Source: Deltaproteobacteria bacterium UBA4427
GTDB lineage: Bacteria; Myxococcota_A; UBA9160; UBA4427
Length of the DNA: 6,183 nt
Direction of reading: 5' to 3'
Assembly (NCBI GenBank): GCA_002390675.1
Contig: DGPZ01000055.1
Coordinates: 1-6,183, forward strand
Shown here: in pieces, positions 1 through 5,851 of the stretch
Layout: each line of letters begins with the position of its first letter
Numbering within the stretch: the stretch's first letter is position 1
Notes under the pieces: model-generated
The model's input: only the letters and a program-made list of their open reading frames with translations
Database searches by the model: none
Told to the model about the DNA's origin: nothing
Made by a program: the position numbers and the translations under genes

Positions 1-4
1 AGCA

Positions 5-1204
5 TTAGACAAGCGTAATAGGCAAACTTGCGAATCCTCGATTAGTGTCTGAGGGCAGACGATTCACTCCGTCGAGATCGAGGCGGTAGTTAGGCGCACG
101 CGCAAGCAAGGTTTCGAGGCCGATTCGCATTTCCAGACGCGCGAGGCTCGCCCCAAGGCAGAAGTGGATGCCGAACCCGAACGCCAAATGGTTATTGCTT
201 TGGCGACGAATATCGAAGACATCTGGATTCGTGAAGACACGCGCATCGCGGTTCGCAGAGGCATAGAGAAGGTGAACGCGCGCACCTTTCGGAATGGTGA
301 CGTCCTGAACGACGACGTCGCGCGTGGTCACTCTAGAGAGGCCCTGAACGGGCGAGTCGAATCGAATAATCTCCTCGACAGCGGAGGGGATCAGGCTGGG
401 ATCTTCAATCAATGCACGTCGCGCTTCTCGATGTCGTTCCAAGAGCAGGATCGCGTTGCCTAGTGCGGAAGTGGTGGTCTCGGTTCCTGCGACGAGCAGC
501 AGGAAGCAAAGCCCCAGCAGCTCATCGTCTTGCAGGGCGCGCCCTTCCTCGGAGCTGGTGAGCAATAAACTGATCAGATCGTCGCGCGGCTCGCTCTTGC
601 GGGCCTCGAAGACCGTTTGGAGATAGTCGGTGAGCTCTCTCTGCGCAGCGAATAGTGTTGCAGGATCGGCGCCGCTTGAATAGACGATCGCATCGCCGCA
701 CCGTTTGAACATGGGGCGCTCCGCAGCGTCGACGCCTAGCAGTTCCGCCATGACATAGATCGGCAGTGGGTCCGTGAAACCCTCGAACGCATCCACTGTG
801 CCTAACGCGCCTGCCGCGCCGGCTTCGGCTTCGGCGAAGAGTGCGTCGAATAGCCCATCGGCGAAGCCACGGACCTGTTTAGCCATCGCATCCATCCGTC
901 GCGGCGTAAATGCGCGCATCACCGCCTTACGCATCATCGTGTGATCGGGTGGGTCGAGCACGATCAGCGTCGGAACATCCGGCTTGAATCCACTCGGCAC
1001 CACCCCTTCACTCGAGGAAAAAGTTTCAGGATCTTTGATTGCGGCGAGTACGTCCGCGTGACGGGAGAGCACCCATAGATCGCGGTCCGGCATGTAGTGG
1101 GCTGGATGCTCTTCTCGGAGCTGTTGGTAGATCGGATATGGGTCTGCTTCCGCAGCCCAGGCGATTGGATCTAGATCGGTGGTGTTTCTTGCTTCTTGCG
1201 CCAT
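5..1204 (-). CDS. Cytochrome P450, soluble bacterial type, family not assigned
   Basis: This is a complete 399-residue cytosolic P450 monooxygenase. Such enzymes insert one oxygen atom of O2 into a hydrophobic substrate, using electrons from a ferredoxin and its reductase. The expected motifs occur in order: the C-helix region LDPPDHTMMRKAV (residues 83-95) with FTPRR after it; the I-helix oxygen-activation motif AGTETTT (239-245); the K-helix ExxR pair Glu278/Arg281; and the heme loop AFGFGIHFCLGA (341-352) with Cys349 as the iron ligand. There is no membrane anchor, and the length is normal for bacterial class I P450s. The ATG start is supported by AAGGGAG at 1211-1217, six bases upstream. 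The stop is TAA at 5-7. It is transcribed divergently from the SDR-LLM pair across 96 bp, so the two units may be co-regulated. The substrate cannot be read from the sequence. I am sure of the superfamily but do not assign a CYP family. Confidence 0.96.
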   Translation of the reverse strand: MAQEARNTTDLDPIAWAAEADPYPIYQQLREEHPAHYMPDRDLWVLSRHADVLAAIKDPETFSSSEGVVPSGFKPDVPTLIVLDPPDHTMMRKAVMRAFTPRRMDAMAKQVRGFADGLFDALFAEAEAGAAGALGTVDAFEGFTDPLPIYVMAELLGVDAAERPMFKRCGDAIVYSSGADPATLFAAQRELTDYLQTVFEARKSEPRDDLISLLLTSSEEGRALQDDELLGLCFLLLVAGTETTTSALGNAILLLERHREARRALIEDPSLIPSAVEEIIRFDSPVQGLSRVTTRDVVVQDVTIPKGARVHLLYASANRDARVFTNPDVFDIRRQSNNHLAFGFGIHFCLGASLARLEMRIGLETLLARAPNYRLDLDGVNRLPSDTNRGFASLPITLV

Positions 1205-1300
1205 ATTGATCTCCCTTCACGCATGTCCAACCCCGACGCTAACCATCAAGACTCTCGCGTGCTACGCAGGCGAATCACCTAAGAGGTAAGAACGAAGACT
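1205..1300. promoter_or_regulatory. Divergent intergenic region, presumed promoters for P450 and SDR-LLM unit
   Basis: These 96 bases separate two divergently transcribed starts, so promoters for both directions should lie here or run into the gene ends. The Shine-Dalgarno site of the minus-strand P450 (AAGGGAG, 1211-1217) is clear. On the plus strand, AAGAGG at 1281-1286 lies 14 bases before the SDR ATG, which is long for a ribosome binding site. I found no convincing -35/-10 pair and no strong operator palindrome. The regulatory role is inferred from layout. Confidence 0.4.
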
Positions 1301-2131
1301 ATGGCGATGACAGATTTCGGGGGGAAAACGGCGCTGATCACTGGGGCTGCGGATGGGATTGGGGCCGCGCTGGCAGAGGCGCTGCTCGAAGCGGGAGCAC
1401 GGGTCTTCCTGAGTGATATTAATGAGGCGAAGCTCGAAGAAACGGCGAGCCGCTTGAAGTCGCCTAATGCGGTCTGCGACGTGTCTGACGCGAAGGCTGT
1501 CGATGCGACAGTTGAAGCGGCTTGGACGGAGCTTGGCGGAGTAGACCTGCTCTGCGCGAATGCCGGCGTGATTGTTCCGGGTTCGCTGCTCGATAGCAGT
1601 GACGAGGACGCTCGGTTTATTTTCGGAGTTAACGTTTGGGGCGTCGTGAACGCTTGCCGCTCTCAGGCTCTGCGCCTCAAAGCAAGTGAACGGACCGGGC
1701 ATATTCTGCTCACTGGCTCCGAGCACAGCCTGTCGAGTCCAGAATATCTGCGTGAAATGCCACTTCATCTCTACAACATGACCAAGCACTCCGTTCTCTC
1801 AATCGGTGAATCTATGCGAGCCGAACTCGCAGGAAATGGTGTGGGGGTCAGCGTGCTGTGTCCTGGACCGGTGATGAGCGGGCTTAACGAAAACTCAGAG
1901 CAGGCTCGCCCCGAAGAGCTGGGTGAACAGCCCGAATTGAATATTTCTCGCCTCGACCCGGCCACGCTGAGTGGCTTGGGCGATCTCTACCTCTCGGCTG
2001 CGGATGCAGCCGAGATTGCCCTTCGCGGGATTCGCGCCGGCGCCTTTGTAATCCCCACTCACGCTTTTCAGCGTAAGGACGTCGATGCGCGATACAAAGA
2101 GGTGGTCGCGGGTTTCGATCTGCTTGAGTAG
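1301..2131 (+). CDS. Short-chain dehydrogenase/reductase (classical SDR, probably NAD-dependent)
   Basis: This is a complete 276-residue SDR, expected to interconvert an alcohol and a ketone or aldehyde with NAD(P)(H) in the cytosol. Visible motifs are the cofactor glycine motif TGAADGIG (residues 14-21), Asp39 at the end of the second beta strand (an acidic residue there usually favours NAD), CDV at 59-61, NAG at 87-89, Asn111 of the catalytic tetrad, a serine at 140 in LLTGS, the Tyr158-x-x-x-Lys162 pair in YNMTK, and CPGP at 187-190. If Ser140 is catalytic, the Ser-Tyr spacing is 18 rather than the usual 13 or so, implying a longer active-site loop. The start is ATG 1301; a second ATG at 1307 is possible and the ribosome binding site does not decide between them. 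The LLM gene follows after 40 bp, so the two are probably co-transcribed. In this setting it may oxidise an alcohol made by a P450, which is inference. Confidence 0.94.
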   Translation: MAMTDFGGKTALITGAADGIGAALAEALLEAGARVFLSDINEAKLEETASRLKSPNAVCDVSDAKAVDATVEAAWTELGGVDLLCANAGVIVPGSLLDSSDEDARFIFGVNVWGVVNACRSQALRLKASERTGHILLTGSEHSLSSPEYLREMPLHLYNMTKHSVLSIGESMRAELAGNGVGVSVLCPGPVMSGLNENSEQARPEELGEQPELNISRLDPATLSGLGDLYLSAADAAEIALRGIRAGAFVIPTHAFQRKDVDARYKEVVAGFDLLE

Positions 2132-2154
2132 CGTAACCGGCCCCGGCTGACGGG

Positions 2155-2167
2155 AGAGGAGAAGGAG
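2155..2167 (+). promoter_or_regulatory. Double Shine-Dalgarno sequence before the LLM oxidoreductase
   Basis: A purine-rich stretch carries two overlapping-type ribosome binding cores, AGGAG at 2157-2161 and AAGGAG at 2162-2167. The first sits 10 bases before ATG 2172. The second sits 4 bases before ATG 2172 and 10 before ATG 2178. It lies within the 40-bp SDR-LLM gap and supports independent translation initiation of the second cistron. Confidence 0.6.
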
Positions 2168-2171
2168 CAGC

Positions 2172-3062
2172 ATGTCCATGAAGATCGGTCTGTGTTTTCC
2201 GTACACCCAAGAGGCGCTCGATCGCGACGTCATTCTCGAATGGTTCCGACGCGTCGATGAAGGGCCCTTTTCGACGCTGTCGTGCGGTGAGCGAATGATT
2301 GGGACTAGCGTCGATATGATGGCGCTTCTCGGTGCCGCTGCGGCGGTGACATCCCGCGTGCGGATCGTTCCCACGCTCTATGTATTGCCGATGCACCCGG
2401 CGATTAAGGTTGCGAAGCATGCGGCGACTCTTGATCTGATCGCAGGTGGACGTGTCTCGATCACGGTCGGTATCGGAGGTCGCGTGCATGACTATATGTG
2501 CATGGAGAAAGAGCCCGTCCGACGTTATGCGCGGATGGATGAACAGGTCGCGCAGATTCGCCGTATTTGGTCGGGAGAGATTCCCTTCGAGGGAGCCGAG
2601 CCTATTGGGCCGGCGCTCGTTCAGCCGAGCGGTCCGCCGATTCTTGCGGGTGTGATGGGGCCGAAGGCGACAGCACGCGCTGCGAAATGGGCCGATGGAG
2701 TCTATTCCTGGTCTGGTAACGGCGTTGCCGAGGAGATGAAGACACAGCAGCAACGCGTCGTTGATGAATGGGACAAGGCGGGGCGAGATACGGCTCCGGC
2801 TCGTATGGGAGGTTTCTGGTGCAGCTCGGGGCCGAACGCCGACGATAATCTCAAGGCCTATGTTTATAAGTACTTGAAAGTGATTGGGGAAGGTCCCGCG
2901 AAAGCGATTGCCGGCATGTGCGATCGGTCAAGTGAAGACAAGATCATGGCTTCTCTGGACGCCTACGAAGAAGCGGGCGTTGAAGAGTGCTGGTTGAATA
3001 CCGCGACCGCAGAAATCTCGGAGATTGATGCGATCGAACAGATTATTGATCGCCGCGGGTGA
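2172..3062 (+). CDS. LLM-class (luciferase-like) flavin- or F420-dependent oxidoreductase
   Basis: This is a complete 296-residue member of the bacterial luciferase-like TIM-barrel family, whose members use FMN or coenzyme F420 for monooxygenase, dehydrogenase or reductase reactions. The first strand is MKIGLCFP (residues 3-10). Other family traits are RVRIVPTLYVLPMHPAIKVAKHA (in two parts, 62-74 and 75-83), ATLDLIAGGRVSITVGIG (85-102), the RYARMDEQVAQIRRIWSGE helix (118-136), and PPILAGVMGPKATARAAKWADG (155-176), the usual strand and helix near the cofactor phosphate. ATG 2172 lies four bases after GGAG (2164-2167). The ATG at 2178 is ten bases after it and gives the more family-like start MKIGL, so either may be used. 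It follows the SDR gene by 40 bp and ends just before a hairpin. FMN versus F420 use and the substrate cannot be determined here. Confidence 0.9.
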   Translation: MSMKIGLCFPYTQEALDRDVILEWFRRVDEGPFSTLSCGERMIGTSVDMMALLGAAAAVTSRVRIVPTLYVLPMHPAIKVAKHAATLDLIAGGRVSITVGIGGRVHDYMCMEKEPVRRYARMDEQVAQIRRIWSGEIPFEGAEPIGPALVQPSGPPILAGVMGPKATARAAKWADGVYSWSGNGVAEEMKTQQQRVVDEWDKAGRDTAPARMGGFWCSSGPNADDNLKAYVYKYLKVIGEGPAKAIAGMCDRSSEDKIMASLDAYEEAGVEECWLNTATAEISEIDAIEQIIDRRG

Positions 3063-3069
3063 GGTCTGT

Positions 3070-3124
3070 GTCGGGCATCTGGAGCGCGGAGGGGCTGGTC
3101 CTCCTCTTTGCTCCGTTGCCCGAC
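3070..3124. terminator. Nested hairpin at convergent gene ends, candidate bidirectional terminator
   Basis: The inverted repeat starts seven bases after the LLM stop codon. The outer arms are GTCGGGCA (3070-3077) and TGCCCGAC (3117-3124), a perfect 8-bp stem. Inside it GGAGC (3081-3085) pairs with GCTCC (3110-3114), and GGAGG (3088-3092) pairs with CCTCC (3100-3104) around a 7-base loop. The convergent P450 gene ends at 3161, so the hairpin could stop transcription from both sides. There is no proper U-tract directly after either arm; the nearest is TTTT at 3139-3142. It may therefore be a weak terminator, an mRNA 3' stabiliser, or work with Rho. Confidence 0.55.
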
Positions 3125-3160
3125 TAGCACTCTCCTAATTTTCGCATGGGAGCACTGACC

Positions 3161-4384
3161 TCACGCCCCGCTCCGTTTGCCCGGCGAGAAGACCACCGGC
3201 ATCTCTTCGATGCCGGTGATGAAGTTGTTGGGGCGGCGCTTTAGCGGCTCGTCGCTCGCGAATCGGATATCGGGCATGCGGGCGAGCACTTCTTCGAAGA
3301 GGATCTTGAGCTCGAGTCGCGCGAGGCTTGCGCCGAGACAATGGTGCACACCGTAGCCTCCGAAGGCGACGTGTCGGTTCGGCCATCGTTCGAGGTTGAA
3401 GCCTTCCGGATCTTCGAAGACGCGGTCGTCGCGGTTGCCGGCCGGGTAGAGCAGTAACACGCGGTCGCCTTCGGCGAGTTTCTCGCCGTGGAGTTCGGTG
3501 TCCTGAGTGACGGTTCGGTTCATATTTACAATCGGCGAGACGAAACGGAGCATTTCTTCGACGGCAATGAGGGTCTTGCTGGGATCGTCGATCAGTTTTT
3601 GTTTTTGGTCGGGATGCAAGATGAGCTGCTCGAGGCCGCCGGTCATGACATGGCGCGTCGTCTCGTCCCCGCCGATGAGAATAAGCAGACTCTCTTGGAG
3701 GATCTCCTCGTCGTTAAGGCTGTGTCCGCCGATTTCGCCGGTCACAAGCATCGAGACGAGATCGTCGCGCGGATTCACTCGACGGTCGGCGATGACCTTT
3801 GCCTGGTATTCGAAATAGCCCTGGGTGTAAGAGCTTTGTTTTGCTCGCCGCTCTTCGTCGTCCATGACGTCAGCGATTTCGCCCCCGCCTAGCATCCAGT
3901 CACTCCATTCGAGGAGCTGTGCTCGATCTTCGGGCTCGACGCCGAGCATGTCGCCAATTGCGACCATGGGAATCCAGCGCGCGATGTCCCTTACGAAGTC
4001 ACACTCGCCCAGTTCAATGACATCGTCGATTAGCTGTGTCGTGAGTTCGCGGAGTTTTCGCTCCTGATCCTGCACGCGCCGGGGCGTGAAGCCTCGATTT
4101 ACGATGTTGCGGCGGCGTTTATGCTGCGGCTCGTCGAGATTGATCATCGACGGAATCCAGCTGCCGCGTTCGGGTCTGGAACTCTTGCCCGAACAGAAGA
4201 CGTCGGGATTTTTAGCGATCGACATGATGTCGTCGTATCGGGTCACGCCCCAAAGTCCGCCATCCGCGCTCGCGTCCCAATACACGGGCGCATTGTCCCG
4301 CATCCATCGATAGCGATCCCAGGGATCGAGATAAAAGAAGCGGTCGAGTAGACCTATATCGTTTCGGCTTTCATGATTCGGCAT
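3161..4384 (-). CDS. Cytochrome P450, CYP142-like (possible steroid or terpenoid side-chain hydroxylase)
   Basis: This is a complete 407-residue soluble P450. Landmarks numbered from ATG 4384: GECDFVRDIA (126-135) and IGDMLGVEPE (143-152); the I-helix LILIGGDETTRH (234-245) with the acid-alcohol residues in DETT; ExxR at Glu277/Arg280; the heme loop AFGGYGVHHCLG (340-351) with Cys349 as iron ligand; and the C-terminal FITGIEEMPVVFSP (388-401). From memory, mycobacterial CYP142, which oxidises the terminal methyl of the cholesterol side chain, has near-identical versions of GECDFVRD, IGDMLGV, LLILIGGDETTRH and the GLESMPVVF-type end. I therefore call it CYP142-like. The real substrate may be another steroid, terpenoid or alkyl chain. 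I chose ATG 4384 over the longer TTG 4411 because AAAGGA lies six bases before the ATG, while the TTG has no purine-rich site. The MDR gene lies 134 bp upstream on the same strand. No redox partner is adjacent. Confidence 0.95.
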   Translation of the reverse strand: MPNHESRNDIGLLDRFFYLDPWDRYRWMRDNAPVYWDASADGGLWGVTRYDDIMSIAKNPDVFCSGKSSRPERGSWIPSMINLDEPQHKRRRNIVNRGFTPRRVQDQERKLRELTTQLIDDVIELGECDFVRDIARWIPMVAIGDMLGVEPEDRAQLLEWSDWMLGGGEIADVMDDEERRAKQSSYTQGYFEYQAKVIADRRVNPRDDLVSMLVTGEIGGHSLNDEEILQESLLILIGGDETTRHVMTGGLEQLILHPDQKQKLIDDPSKTLIAVEEMLRFVSPIVNMNRTVTQDTELHGEKLAEGDRVLLLYPAGNRDDRVFEDPEGFNLERWPNRHVAFGGYGVHHCLGASLARLELKILFEEVLARMPDIRFASDEPLKRRPNNFITGIEEMPVVFSPGKRSGA

Positions 4385-4518
4385 AGGAATTCCTTTGATC
4401 GGCCCCGCCAAAGATTTAGGTGGAGTATCCCGATCATATCAATCCATACGAGCGCTGCGAGCGCCGATTTGGACCGGAATTCCTGTGCTCTTGAAGCCCA
4501 ACACTCGAAGACGGGCTT
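4385..4518 (-). promoter_or_regulatory. 134-bp gap between MDR and P450 with weak promoter-like boxes
   Basis: On the minus strand a TATGAT hexamer (4433-4438), five of six matches to a -10 box, lies about 48 bases before the P450 ATG. An overlapping TTGATA (4437-4442) matches a -35 box at five of six positions. Neither has a good partner at standard spacing: the -35 for TATGAT would be CTCGCA, and nothing strong follows TTGATA. The gap is long enough for a separate P450 promoter, but read-through from the MDR gene is equally possible. No terminator with a U-tract is present. Confidence 0.25.
4391..4396 (-). promoter_or_regulatory. Shine-Dalgarno site fixing the start of the second P450
   Basis: Read on the minus strand this is AAAGGA, followed by the six-base spacer ATTCCT and then ATG at 4384-4382. 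The spacing is close to ideal. The alternative TTG start at 4411 would place this site inside the coding region and has only CACCTAAATCT before it. The site therefore argues for the shorter protein. Confidence 0.7.
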
Positions 4519-5655
4519 CTACTTCTGCGGGTTGATCAAGTACTTCTCGCCGGTCGCCTGACGTCCGTAGGCATTCAGGATCTTCGGATCGAGCGCTTGC
4601 GTGAGCGAGATCTCTGCCGTGTAATGACTGGCGAAGGTTGTCTTGATTTCGTCCGCGACGCGCTGGCGCAGCCGGCCCGTATCTTCCATGCCGATCTTGC
4701 CCAGGAAAGGCGGAAGGAGCCAGCCGCCGATTCCCCAAGCCATTCCCAGTTCAGCGCCGAGAATCGTTTCGCTTCGATCGAGACGACCATAAAGGTAGAC
4801 CTGCTTGTGCGTGTCCGATCCGTAGCGGCTGTATTCCGTTGCGTTCCGGTTGAGCGCGCGTTCCATGCACGTGAGGATCTGGCCGGCGAGTCGGCCGCCG
4901 CCGGTCGCGTCGAAAGCGATCGTCGCGCCGGTTTCCGCAAGCGCGTCGGTCAATTGTGCCATGAAGTCGTCGTCGCTCGAGTTGCAGACATAGCGTGCGC
5001 CTATGCCGCGGAGGAGTTCCGCCTGCTCTTCTCGGCGTACGATGTTCACGAGATCAACTTCATCGGATAGGCAAATCTTGTTAAGCATCTGCCCGAGATT
5101 TGACGCCGCGGCGGTATGAACGAGGGCCTTATGTCCTTCACGCTTCATGGTCTCGACCATTCCGAGTGCGGTCAAAGGATTAACGAACCAAGAGGCCGCC
5201 TCTTTCGGGGTCGTGCCTTCGGGCATCGCGAGCGCCATAACCGCAGGAACACTTCGGTACTGCGAATACGTGGCACCGCCGACGATAGAGACGGTTCGGC
5301 CGATCAAGGCTTCGCCTGCCGCGTCACCAGCTGCAACGACAATTCCGGCGCCTTCGTTACCAACGGCTAGGGACTGATCGAGGCGAGCACTAAGCGCGCG
5401 CATAGTGCCTTCGGCAATTGGCGCGACGACACTTGGTCGGGCGGCATCGCCCGTCGATTCGGCCTTCGTTACGTCGGCCATTGCGAAGAGCAGGCCGAGG
5501 TCGGAGGGGTTGATTGGCGCGGCCTCCATGCGGACAAGAATCTCGCCGGGGCCGGGTGTAGGTGTTTCGACCATTTCGAGGGCGATTTCCAGCTGGCCTC
5601 CGGTCTGAACGGTGCTGCGAAGTTGGATGCTCTGATCGGGGATTGCGATGGACAT
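4519..5655 (-). CDS. MDR-family zinc-independent dehydrogenase/quinone-oxidoreductase-like protein
   Basis: This is a complete 378-residue medium-chain dehydrogenase/reductase, usually annotated as zinc-binding dehydrogenase or NADPH:quinone reductase. The N-terminal GroES-like domain has PTPGPGEILVRMEAAPINPSD (in two parts, 32-44 and 45-52) and GNEGAGIVVAAG (99-110). The cofactor domain has ALVHTAAASNLGQM (177-190), where the nucleotide-binding loop is AAASNLG as in quinone-reductase-type members, and IAFDATGGG (246-254). The catalytic zinc Cys and His and the four structural-zinc cysteines of alcohol dehydrogenases are absent, and GHE is GNE. It should therefore be a zinc-independent NAD(P)H-dependent reductase or dehydrogenase. 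It is longer than the roughly 325 residues of compact quinone reductases, owing to extra sequence at about 57-98 and an extended C-terminal part. ATG 5655 follows AGGAG (5660-5664) by four bases. It lies upstream of the P450 on the same strand and may act on its products, which is inference. Confidence 0.9.
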   Translation of the reverse strand: MSIAIPDQSIQLRSTVQTGGQLEIALEMVETPTPGPGEILVRMEAAPINPSDLGLLFAMADVTKAESTGDAARPSVVAPIAEGTMRALSARLDQSLAVGNEGAGIVVAAGDAAGEALIGRTVSIVGGATYSQYRSVPAVMALAMPEGTTPKEAASWFVNPLTALGMVETMKREGHKALVHTAAASNLGQMLNKICLSDEVDLVNIVRREEQAELLRGIGARYVCNSSDDDFMAQLTDALAETGATIAFDATGGGRLAGQILTCMERALNRNATEYSRYGSDTHKQVYLYGRLDRSETILGAELGMAWGIGGWLLPPFLGKIGMEDTGRLRQRVADEIKTTFASHYTAEISLTQALDPKILNAYGRQATGEKYLINPQK

Positions 5656-5851
5656 GAGACTCCTGCCGCGATTGCGGGGGTAGGCGGGGCGCGAGGGGAG
5701 ACACTACCACCCGGAGAGTCACCCGACGAAGGAGATGCTGTGACCGAGAGCCACCGGAGTCGCTCCCGTTCCTTTGGGATCGTCCTATCATCTGAGTCTG
5801 CCTCTACTTCACGAGGCGCCTGAACTTCCGTCGTTCCTAGAGGTCTCGCCC
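5656..5851. promoter_or_regulatory. Divergent intergenic region between MDR and DUF3604 genes
   Basis: These 196 bases separate divergent starts and should hold promoters for both. The minus-strand ribosome binding site AGGAG (5660-5664) belongs to the MDR gene, and AGAGG (5839-5843) serves the GTG start at 5852. On the plus strand TATCAT (5786-5791) matches a -10 box at five of six positions but has no matching -35 at 16-18 bases. A 66-codon open frame (5623-5823, plus strand) overlaps the MDR start; its composition is low-complexity and it looks like a chance frame. I see no repeat or operator that I would defend. Confidence 0.3.

Noticed and set aside
1205..1300. Possible -35 TTGATG on the minus strand before the first P450
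   Set aside because: At 17 bases the downstream hexamer is ACATGC, which does not resemble a -10 box.
1262..1789. A 175-codon minus-strand open frame opposite the SDR gene
   Set aside because: It has no domain and biased composition, and is explained by the codon pattern of the SDR gene.
1884..2753. A 289-codon open frame on the minus strand across the SDR-LLM junction
   Set aside because: It is antisense to two genes with clear family motifs, is rich in Arg, His, Pro and Ser as expected of a shadow frame, and shows no recognisable domain.
3488..3892. A 134-codon plus-strand open frame opposite the second P450
   Set aside because: It is antisense to P450 helices whose motifs are unambiguous; a shadow frame.
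4452..4464. Short inverted repeat GCGCT/AGCGC in the MDR-P450 gap
   Set aside because: The stem is only five base pairs with a three-base loop and has no U-tract in either direction, so it is not a credible terminator.
4597..5070. A 157-codon plus-strand open frame opposite the MDR gene
   Set aside because: It is antisense to a strongly supported MDR gene and has no recognisable motif.
5623..5823. A 66-codon plus-strand frame in the MDR-DUF3604 gap
   Set aside because: It overlaps the start of the MDR gene, is rich in Gly, Ser, Arg and Glu, lacks a good ribosome binding site, and matches no family I know.
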